Below are positions 1 through 10,504 of a stretch of DNA of 64,000 nt, piece by piece. Source of the stretch: an uncultured Lachnospiraceae bacterium (GTDB taxonomy: Bacteria; Bacillota; Clostridia; Lachnospirales; Lachnospiraceae); assembly GCA_947176065.1 (NCBI GenBank), contig CAMWPB010000001.1:1-64000 (forward strand). Direction: 5' to 3'. The position numbers were made by a program, and so were the translations under genes. Positions within the stretch are counted from its first letter, which is position 1; each line of letters starts with the position of its first letter. Below the pieces are notes generated by a model. That model was not told the origin of the DNA. It saw only the letters and a program-made list of their open reading frames with translations, and ran no database searches.

Positions 1-157
1 CGTAAACGGTTCTCCGCATGCAGGGATAAACGGATAGAAATAAATGGAGATTCAGATTCGGTTTTGAAGGTATGTGCCTTCAAAGACTTCGCAAAGCCAG
101 TGCGGAGAATCGTTTACGGTTCTCTGGCGATTAATTTGCGGAGCAAATTTATCGTTT

Positions 158-229
158 TCCTCGATAGCTCAATGGTAGAGCACGCGGCTGTTAACCGCGG
201 GGTTGTAGGTTCGAGCCCTACTCGGGGAG
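158..229 (+). tRNA. tRNA-Asn (anticodon GTT)
   Basis: Cloverleaf read by eye: acceptor TCCTCGA/TCGGGGA, anticodon stem CGCGG/CCGCG with loop CTGTTAA, T arm GTAGG-TTCGAGC-CCTAC. Confidence 0.95.
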
Positions 230-330
230 GTATAAGGTTTGTAGACATTAGTGTTTACAAGCCTTTTTTATTGCCTTATACTGTTTCATAACAGATCAGT
301 ATCGGATGGACAAATCAAAGGAGGGAAACC

Positions 331-1485
331 ATGCAGTATCGCAGACTTGGGAAAACGGAATTGATGGTGAGCGAGGTCGGCTTTGGGGGCGAATGGCTGG
401 AACGGCACAATTACGAGGAATGCAAGGCCATGATTGACCGCGCGGATGAGCTGGGAGTCAATATTCTGGATTGCTGGATGTCAGAGCCGAATGTCCGCAC
501 GAAAATCGGAAAAGCGCTGGCGGGCAGACGGGAGCGGTGGTATATTCAGGGACATATCGGTTCCACATGGCAGAATGGCCAATACGAGAGGACGCGTGAC
601 GTGGAAAAATGCAGGGAGGCTTTTGAGGATCTGCTGACGCGTCTGCAGACGGATTATGTAGATCTGGGCATGATACACTTTATAGATCAGGAGGACGATT
701 GGGAGAACGCCATGAACGGACCCTTCATTGAGTATGTGAAGGAGCTGAAGGTGAGTGGAAAAATTCGCCATATCGGCATGAGCACGCATAATCCTCTTAT
801 GGCGAAAAAGGCTGCGCAGAGCGGGCTGATAGAGATGATTCTGTTCAGCGTTAACCCGGCGTTTGATCTTTTGCCGCCCACGGATAATATTGACGACTAT
901 TTTGCGGAGCAGTACGAGGACGGGTTCGGAGGCATCGATCCGGCGCGCTCGGAGGTCTATAAGCTGTGCGAACAGAATGATGTGGGCATTACCGTTATGA
1001 AGCCTTATGCGGGAGGCAGGCTGTTTGATGCGGCGCGTTCTCCTTTCGGCGTTGCATTGACGCCTGTACAGTGTATTCATTATTGTCTGACGCGTCCGGC
1101 AGTAGCTGCTGTTTTGGCAGGGTATGATACGCCGGAGCACGTGGAGCAGGCTGTGGCCTATGAGACTGCCGATGAAGCGGAAAAGAATTATGCGGCGGTT
1201 CTGGCAAAGGCGCCCCGCAATACCTTTGGCAAGGGGGAATGTACATACTGCGGACACTGCAAGCCCTGCCCCAAGGAGATTGACATTGCGATGGTAAACA
1301 AATATTATGATCTTGCCGTGATGCAGGAGGAAGTTCCGGCCACGGTGAGGGAACACTATTTTGCACTGGAGCATGGAGCGGATGCGTGCATTGGCTGTAA
1401 GGCCTGTGAGAGCCGCTGTCCTTTTGGAGTGAAGATTGCAGAGCGGATGGAAAAAACGGCAGCGCTATTTCAGCAGGGAAAGTGA
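331..1485 (+). CDS. Aldo/keto reductase with C-terminal 4Fe-4S ferredoxin-type cysteine motifs
   Basis: N-terminus MQYRRLGKTELMVSEVGFGGEW is AKR-like; C-terminal CTYCGHCKPCPKEI and CIGCKACESRCPFG; upstream AGGAGGG RBS. Confidence 0.92.
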   Translation: MQYRRLGKTELMVSEVGFGGEWLERHNYEECKAMIDRADELGVNILDCWMSEPNVRTKIGKALAGRRERWYIQGHIGSTWQNGQYERTRDVEKCREAFEDLLTRLQTDYVDLGMIHFIDQEDDWENAMNGPFIEYVKELKVSGKIRHIGMSTHNPLMAKKAAQSGLIEMILFSVNPAFDLLPPTDNIDDYFAEQYEDGFGGIDPARSEVYKLCEQNDVGITVMKPYAGGRLFDAARSPFGVALTPVQCIHYCLTRPAVAAVLAGYDTPEHVEQAVAYETADEAEKNYAAVLAKAPRNTFGKGECTYCGHCKPCPKEIDIAMVNKYYDLAVMQEEVPATVREHYFALEHGADACIGCKACESRCPFGVKIAERMEKTAALFQQGK

Positions 1486-1583
1486 ATTTTGATGCTGACT
1501 TTATAGAAAAACGGGAATATAATAAGAGTAAAGATATGACAGGTACTAAAGCAGTTAGTTTTATTAAGGGAATGGGGACCAGA

Positions 1584-4154
1584 ATGAGTAAGAAACGTGA
1601 TGAAAGTAAGAAAGACAGAGGCATTTCATTGCTTGTTTCTATCATTTTGGTCTTTCTTCTTTTAGGCATAATCGTCTTTTCACTTTCACACAGGATTTCC
1701 AGAGAGATGGCGGCGTCGGCAACCCAGAACCTGAATGAGAGCCTCGACCTGATCAAATGTACGATTGAGGCGATCCTGAACAAGGAGGCGGAGTACCAGA
1801 GGCTGATGGCACAGGGAATTGCCGCCATGGAGGAGCCGGAGGAGTACGTCCGCAATTATAAGAAAAGTGAAACGATGGTGAAACTTGCCCTGATAAGATC
1901 GGGGGAGACAACGGGCGTATCCAGCACGGGCGAGGTATTCACGGAGGAGGAGCTGGATTTCTCCGCAGGGGGGATGATCGACGGTCTGCCGGTGTCCCAA
2001 TCTTACTTAAATTATATGGGAACATGGGCGTACTGTATCAAATGTCCCGTTATAAAGGGCGAACAGGAGATTGCTACGCTTTACGTGGAATACATTTATG
2101 ATACTTTTGACAAGTCTCTGCCAGAGGGCTTCTATAATAAAAAGGCGATGCTTTATATTATGGATGCGGAGACGGAGCGGTTTGTCTTAAAGCCTAAAGG
2201 GATGGGTGAGCGGAGTGCGGGTCATCTGAATCTGACGGATTTTTACCGGGCGAATGATATTCAGGAGGAAGGCCTTCGGGAAGAGGTGGAGGACTGTCTG
2301 AGAGATCATAAGAATATTATGTTCTACCATGATATCAGGAATAAAGAGTCGCTCAATTATATGTGGGCGGTAAACGGAGGTACGCTTTATCTGATCGGAT
2401 ATGTGCCAATTGAGGCAATCCAACAGGAAGGCAGAGCTGTCAACCAGAATATTTTTACTGTGGTTGCCGTTATGCTGATTGCCTTTTTCCTGTGCTGCGC
2501 TCTATTTTATCTGAATCAGAGACAGCAGATCAGGATTAGGAAGGAGCGGGAGGCGGAACGGGAAATCAGTAACCGCAAGTTGGCGGAAGCATTGCAGGCG
2601 GCACAGATTGCAAGCAATTCAAAGACCATGTTTCTCTCCAATATGTCCCATGATATCCGCACGCCGATGAATGCGGTACTGGGCTTTACCACGCTGCTTT
2701 CCAGAGATGCGGAGAACCCGGAAAAGGTGCGGGAATATACGAAGAAAATTATGGCGTCCGGGCAGCATCTGCTCAGTCTGATTAATGATATTCTGGATGT
2801 ATCTAAGATCGAGAGCGGCAAGGTTGTTTTGAATGTGGATGAGTTTACTTTAAATGATCTGGTGTCCTCTGTGGATGCGATTATCCGGCCAATGGCGGAG
2901 GCAAGGTCGCAGAAATTCTTTGTGGAAGTGACAGGAATTAAGCACGAAAGTCTGTTGGGTGACGAGACGCGCATTAATCAGGTTCTAATTAATCTGTTGT
3001 CAAACGCCATAAAGTATACACCGGAGGGCGGTAAGATCTGGTTTCGGATTATTGGTCTGAAACAGCGCTCCAGCCAGTTTGAGCATATCAGGATCGAGGT
3101 GCAGGATAATGGCTACGGCATGACGAAAGAGTATCTGGAAACAATATTTGACGCCTTTACGCGGGCGGAAAACAGCACCACAAATAAGGTGCAGGGAACA
3201 GGGCTTGGTATGGCGATTACCAAGAATATCATAGAGCTGATGGGCGGCACAATTGACGTGTTCAGCGAGGTGGATCAGGGCAGCCTGTTCAGGGTTGAGC
3301 TGGAGTTTCGCATCCCGGAGGAACAGGCAGACAGGTACTTCTGGGCGGAGAAGGATATTTCCCGGATTCTGGTGGCGGATGCCGACGAAGAGACTTGCGG
3401 GAATATCGCTGCGCTTATGGGAGATGTGGGTGTGCAGGTGGATACGGCACACAGCATGGCGGAGGCGTTGGCCTTGTTGGAAAGCAGTGCAGGCGGCTAT
3501 CATGTGGTGCTGCTTGGCAAAAATACAGTGGAGCAGGATGCGATGCAGGCGATCAGGCAGATGCGGGAGAAGACCGGGGACGGGTTGCCGATTTTGCTTA
3601 TGACGGATCATAGCGAGCCGGCAAGCGGGGATGTTTCTCGGACGGGAAAAACCGGCGTTCTCAAAAAACCGTTTTTCGCGTCAGCTTTTAAAGAAAAGAT
3701 ACAGGAAATGCAGGCAGAACCAGACCAGGCCGGAGAACCGTCGACAGAGCCTGTGCATAGTCTGACGGGACTGCATTTTCTGGCGGCGGAGGATAATGAG
3801 ATCAACGCGGAGATATTGCGGGAGATCCTTATTTACGAAAATGCGGATTGTGAAATTGTGGAGAATGGCCAGCTTGCGGTAGAGCGGTTTGAGAAGTCGC
3901 AGGAAGGAGAGTTTGACGCCATTCTCATGGATGTCCAGATGCCGGTGATGAACGGCTATGATGCCACCAGAGCGATCAGGGCGTTGGGGCGGGAGGACGC
4001 GCGTACGATTCCCATAATTGCCATGACGGCGAACGCTTTTGCCGAGGATGAAAAGGAAGCGCTGGATGCAGGGATGAATGTGCACCTGGCAAAGCCGATT
4101 GATATAGAGCTGTTGAAGCAGGTGATCAGTCAGTATACAAAACAGAGAAATTAA
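1584..4154 (+). CDS. Hybrid sensor histidine kinase with two C-terminal receiver-like domains
   Basis: ORF 1482-4154; likely start 1536 or 1584. H-box SNMSHDIRTPMNAVLGF, N-box INQVLINLLSNAIKYT, intact receiver (AAEDNEIN..ILMDVQMPVMNGYDATRAIR) after a degenerate receiver. Confidence 0.92.
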   Translation: MSKKRDESKKDRGISLLVSIILVFLLLGIIVFSLSHRISREMAASATQNLNESLDLIKCTIEAILNKEAEYQRLMAQGIAAMEEPEEYVRNYKKSETMVKLALIRSGETTGVSSTGEVFTEEELDFSAGGMIDGLPVSQSYLNYMGTWAYCIKCPVIKGEQEIATLYVEYIYDTFDKSLPEGFYNKKAMLYIMDAETERFVLKPKGMGERSAGHLNLTDFYRANDIQEEGLREEVEDCLRDHKNIMFYHDIRNKESLNYMWAVNGGTLYLIGYVPIEAIQQEGRAVNQNIFTVVAVMLIAFFLCCALFYLNQRQQIRIRKEREAEREISNRKLAEALQAAQIASNSKTMFLSNMSHDIRTPMNAVLGFTTLLSRDAENPEKVREYTKKIMASGQHLLSLINDILDVSKIESGKVVLNVDEFTLNDLVSSVDAIIRPMAEARSQKFFVEVTGIKHESLLGDETRINQVLINLLSNAIKYTPEGGKIWFRIIGLKQRSSQFEHIRIEVQDNGYGMTKEYLETIFDAFTRAENSTTNKVQGTGLGMAITKNIIELMGGTIDVFSEVDQGSLFRVELEFRIPEEQADRYFWAEKDISRILVADADEETCGNIAALMGDVGVQVDTAHSMAEALALLESSAGGYHVVLLGKNTVEQDAMQAIRQMREKTGDGLPILLMTDHSEPASGDVSRTGKTGVLKKPFFASAFKEKIQEMQAEPDQAGEPSTEPVHSLTGLHFLAAEDNEINAEILREILIYENADCEIVENGQLAVERFEKSQEGEFDAILMDVQMPVMNGYDATRAIRALGREDARTIPIIAMTANAFAEDEKEALDAGMNVHLAKPIDIELLKQVISQYTKQRN

Positions 4155-4209
4155 TATAGGGGAATAATCGTTATTGTGAAATTTTTGATTAACGGAGGGA
4201 AGCATTAAA

Positions 4210-5532
4210 TTGGGTAGAAAGAGTGTTTTTACAAAATTGGGTTTATTCTGCATAGCCGGGATAGCGGCTGTTGCCGTGGCGGCGTGCGGTGAAAAAGCCG
4301 GATCTGGTAATAATCTGATCGTTGTGGAAGATGACGAGAAACGGGAAGTAAATCTGTTCAGCCCTATGGAAAAGACGGAAGCCGATGTGGAAAATGTTGC
4401 CAGAAGCGCTATAGATAAGACGATCATTCTGGCGGAAGAGAAACTTGGTGTAAAGGTACAGTACGTGACGTACACGGCGGAGGACTATCAGGATAAGACG
4501 TACGATGACGTGACGCTTGACAGGGCACGCAGCGATATGGATGATATTTATCTGCTGAACCCGGATACGATCCGCACGCTGGCCGAGGAGGGAGAACTGC
4601 AGGATCTGTCCGGACTCGGCTGCGTCCAAAATCTGCGTGATGTGGTGAAAGCGGCAAATGTGGTGGATGGAAAGCTGGTGGCAATTCCGCAGGAAGTAGT
4701 GGCATACGGCCTGTTCATCAATAAGGAGATGTTTGATAAATATAATCTTGATCTGCCGGAGACGCCGGAGGAATTTTTAGAGTGCTGCAGAGTGTTTCAG
4801 GAGAACGGCATTGAGACGCCGGTGGGAGCCAACAGATGGTGGCTGGAAAGCTTTGTGCTGGCCCAGGCTTACGCGGATTTATACAACGGCGGGAATACGG
4901 AGGCGGAGATCGCGGCGTTAAACAGCGGAGAGAGCAAATACAGCGATTATATGCGGCCCGGATTTGAATTTCTGCAGGAGATGATAGACAAAGGGTATGT
5001 GGATGCCGGGAAGGCTCTTGTGAGTGAGGCGATTGAGGGGGAGGGAGCTGATTTTCTGGCCCAGAAGACGCCCATCGTCATGGCGTATTGGGGGGCGGCC
5101 AATGCGGAAACCGCCTATGGGAAGCCGGATTTTGAGATGCAGGTGATCGGTTTTCCCAGCAGCCGCGGACAGATGCCGGTTATGCCCATGACAGGTTTTG
5201 GCGTAGGTATCAATGCAGAGCACGGGGAAGACGCGCTGGCTGTTTTAGATGTGATGCTTTCTGATAAGGCGATGCAGATGTATGCGGAGACTAACCGGGT
5301 GATCTCTCCGTCTAAAAATGTGGAAGTAGAATGTATTCCGGCCCTGAAGCCGTTGAATGATAGGATTCAGGAAAATGTGTATGTGCTTGGTTCCAATGCG
5401 GGAATGGAAGTGGAGCAGTGGGGAAACACCTGTCTGATAGTGAGGGAGCTTTTGGGCGGCGCCACGGTGGACGAGTGCATGGCGCAGTTTGACCGGTTAC
5501 AGGAGGAGGCGCTGCATAGCACTGATCAGTAA
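4210..5532 (+). CDS. Extracellular solute-binding lipoprotein, ABC sugar family 1
   Basis: Lipobox-like AAVAVAACG, family-1 SBP pattern (YGLFINKEMFDKYNLDLPETPEEFLECC); TTG start predicted; upstream ACGGAGGGA RBS. Confidence 0.85.
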   Translation: MGRKSVFTKLGLFCIAGIAAVAVAACGEKAGSGNNLIVVEDDEKREVNLFSPMEKTEADVENVARSAIDKTIILAEEKLGVKVQYVTYTAEDYQDKTYDDVTLDRARSDMDDIYLLNPDTIRTLAEEGELQDLSGLGCVQNLRDVVKAANVVDGKLVAIPQEVVAYGLFINKEMFDKYNLDLPETPEEFLECCRVFQENGIETPVGANRWWLESFVLAQAYADLYNGGNTEAEIAALNSGESKYSDYMRPGFEFLQEMIDKGYVDAGKALVSEAIEGEGADFLAQKTPIVMAYWGAANAETAYGKPDFEMQVIGFPSSRGQMPVMPMTGFGVGINAEHGEDALAVLDVMLSDKAMQMYAETNRVISPSKNVEVECIPALKPLNDRIQENVYVLGSNAGMEVEQWGNTCLIVRELLGGATVDECMAQFDRLQEEALHSTDQ

Positions 5533-5573
5533 TGGAATGCTGTCATTTGCTAATCAGCGGAAAGGTTAATCAC

Positions 5574-7391
5574 ATGATCAGAAAAATCTCGGTGAGAGGA
5601 AGCATGCGGAACAAAATACTGTTGATCTGTATTTTGTGTACGCTGATTGCGCTGGTTTTGCAGACCACATTCCTTTTGAATGTCAGCTCTAACATGGTTT
5701 ATGAGCAGGCGCGGGATATTGCCTATAATTCCCTTGACAATATGCAGAACGAGCTGGGAAGTTATATCGAGGGCATCGAGAACAATATGGTCAACATTTA
5801 CAATGATAAGATATTTCTCGGCGCTCTGCGGGACTATGGGACGGCGGAGGAACTGCGTCAGGACTACTACCGCTATGCGAGAGATTATGCGGAGGAGCAC
5901 TTTACAGCCAGCGATGGTATGATGGCGCTCTATTTTTATAACAGAAACCATGAGATTATCAGTGTGTACAGAAAGGCATCGACCCCGAAGCGAAATTACG
6001 CCGCCGATATCTATGAGGAGACGGAGGTTTATAATGCGGAACGGGTGAAGGCCTATACAGAATCCTCAGAGAATAAAATGCTCATTTCCAGTTATCATAA
6101 TCCGTCCACGGATGCAGATATGGTCAGGTTTGTGTTAAAGCTTTATGATACATCAAGTAAAAAGGATATGATCGGGTATATTGTCTGTGATGCGGATGTG
6201 AAGGCGACCCAGAAGATTATGCAGAAATATCAGCTGGGTGATAATACTTTTGTCTGGCTGCAGCCTGCCGGGGACAGAGCCTTTGGGCTGGTGGGAGAAC
6301 CCGGTGAGAGTTATGCCGGCTTTTATGAGCAGACGATGGAGGAGATTCAGGAAAACAGGCGGGCGGCGGTTGATATGGCGGACCCGGAGAAGGTGTTTTT
6401 TCATCTGCCGGTTAAGAAGTATGAGCTTGCCGTCTATGCGGTTATGCCGCAGTCCGTGTTGAAAGCAAGTCAGAAGATACTGGAGCGAACGCTGGTGATC
6501 AGTGTGACGGCGTTGAGCGCTCTCATGATTATTCTCTACACTTATACCACAAAACGGCTGACGAATCCTTTGGCGAACCTGATGGATACGATCGGCAGGA
6601 TTCGCGGAGGAGATACGAATCTTCGGGTCAACTATCAGGTGCAGGATGAGATCGGAAAGCTGGGGGAAGAATTTAACTACATGTTGGATTCTATCGAAAA
6701 TCTGATCGGGCAGCAGTATCAGGATAAGCTTTTGCTGAACAGGGCACAGTATCAGGCTCTGCAGGCGCAGATTAACCCGCATTTTTTGTATAATACGCTG
6801 GATACCATGAGCAGTATCGCCGGTATTCAGAACTGCGACCTGGTCAGTGATCTTTGTCAGTCTCTCAGCAATATGTTCCGCTACAGTCTGGACATGAAAT
6901 ATCCTTATGCTACGGTGTCGAGGGAAATTGCTCATCTGAAAAATTATATCTTTGTCATGAATGTGCGTATGCGGCAGGAAATCCGCTATCATTTCGATAT
7001 TGACGATGACGCTCTGCTATACTCCGTGCCGAAAATATCCATACAGCCGCTGGTGGAAAACGCCATTAACCACGGTTTGAAAAACAAGCGGGGGGAAAAG
7101 AATATTTACATTAAGATATGGCAGGCGGAGGGAAAGCTGTATGTTATGGTGAAGGACGACGGTGTGGGAATGGATGCGGAAAAGTTCAACAGACTACTTA
7201 CGGAAAACGATACGGGTCTGGTGGAGGAGGGTGACTCTATCGGTCTGTTAAATATCAATGCCAGGCTGAAAATGATCTACGGGGAAGAATACGGCCTTTT
7301 CATCGAGAGCGAACCCGGCAAGGGGTCCGCGGTATATCTGACGGTGGCGGCAAAGAAAGAGGCTGAATTGTATGGAAAGGAAAATGTATAA
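5574..7391 (+). CDS. YesM-type sensor histidine kinase (HAMP, His_kinase, HATPase)
   Basis: ORF 5532-7391, likely start 5574 or 5604. QAQINPHFLYNTLDTMSSIAG H-box, IQPLVENAINHGLKNK N-box, two TM segments, HAMP-like linker. Confidence 0.93.
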   Translation: MIRKISVRGSMRNKILLICILCTLIALVLQTTFLLNVSSNMVYEQARDIAYNSLDNMQNELGSYIEGIENNMVNIYNDKIFLGALRDYGTAEELRQDYYRYARDYAEEHFTASDGMMALYFYNRNHEIISVYRKASTPKRNYAADIYEETEVYNAERVKAYTESSENKMLISSYHNPSTDADMVRFVLKLYDTSSKKDMIGYIVCDADVKATQKIMQKYQLGDNTFVWLQPAGDRAFGLVGEPGESYAGFYEQTMEEIQENRRAAVDMADPEKVFFHLPVKKYELAVYAVMPQSVLKASQKILERTLVISVTALSALMIILYTYTTKRLTNPLANLMDTIGRIRGGDTNLRVNYQVQDEIGKLGEEFNYMLDSIENLIGQQYQDKLLLNRAQYQALQAQINPHFLYNTLDTMSSIAGIQNCDLVSDLCQSLSNMFRYSLDMKYPYATVSREIAHLKNYIFVMNVRMRQEIRYHFDIDDDALLYSVPKISIQPLVENAINHGLKNKRGEKNIYIKIWQAEGKLYVMVKDDGVGMDAEKFNRLLTENDTGLVEEGDSIGLLNINARLKMIYGEEYGLFIESEPGKGSAVYLTVAAKKEAELYGKENV

Positions 7392-8973
7392 ATTACTGAT
7401 TGCGGATGACGAGTACTGGACCAGAGAAAAGATTCGCAGCATGATTGCCTGGGAGGACTATCAGATCGACTTTATGCCGCCTGCGCAGGACGGGGAAGAG
7501 GTATTGCAGATGATGGCGCAGGGCAAGCCGGACATTCTGATTACGGATATCAATATGCCCTTTGTAAACGGTGTGGAACTGGTAAAAAGGGTGAAGGAGC
7601 GGTATCCGGAAGTGGTGGTTTTGGTTCTCAGCGGCTATGACGATTTTTCCTACGTCAAGGAGACTCTGATGGCGGGCGCGATCAACTATCTGTTAAAACC
7701 GGTGTCAAAGATTGATCTCATTCAGGCGGTGTCGAAGGCGCTGGAACTGATCAGTGAGAAAGAAGAAAACGAGAGACAGAATTTGAAAGCGGCTTCTCTC
7801 CTGCAGGATCGGGAGTTGAGTCTTCTGATTGAAAAGGAGCGGATACGGCTTTCCATGACGCCGGTTGCGGGGACGGCGCTGGATTCCGCGGGCTGCAGTA
7901 TCATGCTGATTAAGATCCATGATTTACAGACGCTCATGGCGAGATACCAGTATGATATGAACTATCTGTCTTTTTCCGTTAAGAAGAAGCTGCGGGAGCT
8001 GGATCAGCAGCAGAAGCTGGTCGTATTTAACTATATTAACAGGAGCAATGAGTTTCTGGTAGTCACCGAGCTGGATGTCGGCGAACAGCAGGTGCTGGCG
8101 TTAAAGATTATGAAACGGCTGCGGGAGGAGACGAACAGTCCGATTACCATCGCCGTCAGCGAGCAGTCCTATTCCATGGACAGCCTTCATGATGCCTATG
8201 TGCAGAGCATTTCCGTGTTGATGACAAGGCCTTACAATACGGAGAGCGTCATTCTTTTCTGCAATAAAGAAAAGACCAGTATGAATACGCAGGTGACTGA
8301 CTGCTTTAGTCAAGAGTCGGAGCGCCGCTTAAAGACTGCATTAAAGACGGGAAGCGAAAAAGCGTTGAAGGATTTCCTTATGGAGGAGGCCGGGCTGGGT
8401 TCCTGCGAAAAACTGAATTTCATGGAGACGAAGCAGATTGTAAACAGGATCTCCGCTGTTTTTCAGGACTACCTTGCGGGGCAGGGAGCCTCCGAGGAAA
8501 GCCTCAAAGAGCTGGGGCGGCTGGAGCAGATGGCGGATAAGGTGGTAGAAGGTCTGGACGTGGGAGAACTGTTATCTCTGCTCACGGAAATGCAGAATGT
8601 GGTGTTAGGAGAGAAGAAGGGCGAGATCACCGGAAATATCCGGGATTATGTGAAGGAGGCTGTTGCCTACATCAATGAAAACTATTTTGAGGAGTTGACG
8701 TTGTCCGGGCTTTCCGAAAAATATGCGGTGGAGAGCTCCTATTTTTCAAAACTTTTCAAACAGGAAACAGGGGAGAATCTGATGCTCTATATTGCATCGA
8801 GACGCATGGAAAAGGCGAAAGAGCTGATGCAGAGGGAAGATATTAATATCGCGGAAGTTGCCTTTATGGTGGGGTATGACGATTATACTTATTTCAGCAA
8901 GGTGTTTAAAAAGCATACCGGCGTAAGTCCCAGAGAGTACAGAAACCGCCTGTTTCAAAATTTTACAAGTTAG
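7372..8973 (+). CDS. YesN-type response regulator, AraC-family DNA-binding domain
   Basis: Receiver LLIADDEYWTREKIRSMI..DILITDINMPFVNGVELV; C-terminal AraC HTH (YFSKLFKQETGENLMLYI.., VGYDDYTYFSKVFKKHTGVSPREYR). Overlaps upstream kinase. Confidence 0.95.
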   Translation: MERKMYKLLIADDEYWTREKIRSMIAWEDYQIDFMPPAQDGEEVLQMMAQGKPDILITDINMPFVNGVELVKRVKERYPEVVVLVLSGYDDFSYVKETLMAGAINYLLKPVSKIDLIQAVSKALELISEKEENERQNLKAASLLQDRELSLLIEKERIRLSMTPVAGTALDSAGCSIMLIKIHDLQTLMARYQYDMNYLSFSVKKKLRELDQQQKLVVFNYINRSNEFLVVTELDVGEQQVLALKIMKRLREETNSPITIAVSEQSYSMDSLHDAYVQSISVLMTRPYNTESVILFCNKEKTSMNTQVTDCFSQESERRLKTALKTGSEKALKDFLMEEAGLGSCEKLNFMETKQIVNRISAVFQDYLAGQGASEESLKELGRLEQMADKVVEGLDVGELLSLLTEMQNVVLGEKKGEITGNIRDYVKEAVAYINENYFEELTLSGLSEKYAVESSYFSKLFKQETGENLMLYIASRRMEKAKELMQREDINIAEVAFMVGYDDYTYFSKVFKKHTGVSPREYRNRLFQNFTS

Positions 8974-9063
8974 ATTTTCAAAAAAGGCATAGTTCTTTTT
9001 ATGGGTAAGATTATATAGTAATAATATCAAAACAAACTATTCATTTTACGGAGGGAGAGAACT

Positions 9064-10425
9064 ATGAAAAAGAAAGCGTTAAGTTTATTTTTATGTTCGG
9101 CAATGACAGTGAGTATGCTGACAGGATGCGGCGGCTCGGGAGACGGCGGCGCGGCAGAGGCACCTGCGGCGGATACGGCACAGGATACGGAGGCGCCTGC
9201 GGCAGCAGAGGAGGAGCCTGCAGAGGCGGAAGCGCCCGCGGCATCTACAGACGGCGAAGAGGTTACCCTGACAGTGTTGGCGGGACAGTCCACCACGGAT
9301 GCAGGCATTGAGGATATGATCGACGCAGCGTTAGCCGAGAAATATCCCAATATCACACTGGAGTGGGAGTGTACAGGCTGGGACGGCGAGTTCCATCCCA
9401 AGATGCAGCAGTATATGCAGTCAGGTCTGCCGGATATCATTATCGGCAAGGCACAGGACGTAAACACATACGCTTCGCAGGGTCTTCTGGGAGAAATTGA
9501 TGCTGCTTATCTGGACAGAGGTCTGGACGCGGCGAGAGAGAATGTGACGTTTGATGGCAAGACTTATGGTCTGGTATACAATGCATTGTATCAGGGCGTA
9601 TATTACAACAAGACAATGTTTGCAGAGAATGGCTGGGAAGTGCCCACTACGCAGGAAGAGCTGCAGGCAATCATCGACGACTGTAACGCAAAGGGCATCG
9701 TTCCTTTCGCGAGCCATATGGTAGATACCTGGTCCATCGGCAATGTGACCATGCAGTTTATGATGAACGATGTATTTAACAACACGCCTGACTGGGGCGA
9801 CCAGTTCAGAGAGGGAAAGGTATCCTTCGCTGAGGATCAGGCGGCTCAGACGGCTTACTCTTACAATAAACTGATCTTTGACAATACCTATCCCGAAACT
9901 TTCTCCACGGAGCAGACAGACTGCGACGCGAGAATGGTGCTGGGTGAGGCGGCTATGAAGGTGTCCGGGTCCTGGTCGATCCAGAACTTCCTTGATATTG
10001 ATGAGAGCTTTGACTTTGGTATTTTCCCGTTCCCGAATCAGACGGGCGATTCCAAGCTGATCTTTGAGCCGAACATTGCGATTATGACAAGTGCGGAGAC
10101 CGAGCATCAGGATGCGGTAAACTGCGTGCTGGATGTACTTTCCGGTGATAAGGAACTGGCAGTGGAGATCGTGGACTTTACCAAGACGGCTTCCATGTTA
10201 AAGGATGTAACGCCTACTTACACGAATCCCAGCCAGGCGGATATCGACGCATATGCGGCTAAGGGAATGATCGTTGACGTGACGCTTGGCAACAACCAGC
10301 TGGTATGGGGCGGTTTCCAGGAGGAGAACGCAGCGGATATCGCGGCATATCTGCAGGGAGACATCAGCTTTGAGGATTGTCTGGCAGCTTCCGACGCGAG
10401 AGTCGGCTCCAGCAGCGCTCAGTAA
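9064..10425 (+). CDS. Sugar ABC transporter substrate-binding lipoprotein
   Basis: Lipobox SMLTGCGGSG followed by an A/E/P-rich linker; family-1 SBP body; RBS CGGAGGGAG; followed by two permeases. Confidence 0.93.
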   Translation: MKKKALSLFLCSAMTVSMLTGCGGSGDGGAAEAPAADTAQDTEAPAAAEEEPAEAEAPAASTDGEEVTLTVLAGQSTTDAGIEDMIDAALAEKYPNITLEWECTGWDGEFHPKMQQYMQSGLPDIIIGKAQDVNTYASQGLLGEIDAAYLDRGLDAARENVTFDGKTYGLVYNALYQGVYYNKTMFAENGWEVPTTQEELQAIIDDCNAKGIVPFASHMVDTWSIGNVTMQFMMNDVFNNTPDWGDQFREGKVSFAEDQAAQTAYSYNKLIFDNTYPETFSTEQTDCDARMVLGEAAMKVSGSWSIQNFLDIDESFDFGIFPFPNQTGDSKLIFEPNIAIMTSAETEHQDAVNCVLDVLSGDKELAVEIVDFTKTASMLKDVTPTYTNPSQADIDAYAAKGMIVDVTLGNNQLVWGGFQEENAADIAAYLQGDISFEDCLAASDARVGSSSAQ

Positions 10426-10437
10426 AACGGTGAGTCA

Positions 10438-10474
10438 TGGAGGGGAGGAGAGTATTCTTCTCCCCTCTTTTCCA
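10438..10474 (+). terminator. Intercistronic hairpin with T-tract between SBP and permease genes
   Basis: GAGGGGAGGAG-agtatt-CTTCTCCCCTC followed by TTTT. Confidence 0.65.
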
Positions 10475-10504
10475 TAAGTAGAGAGTAGATGGAGAGGGTT
10501 TGGT

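Noticed and set aside
64-291. 75-aa ORF at the window start
   Set aside because: It runs through the tRNA-Asn gene and palindromic sequence; not a credible CDS.
9160-9250. Repeat-rich Ala/Glu/Pro segment in the SBP
   Set aside because: Typical linker after the lipobox of such lipoproteins; no special structure needed.
10438-10474. Member of the AGAATGCC hairpin family
   Set aside because: Different sequence and followed by a T-tract; better explained as an intercistronic terminator.
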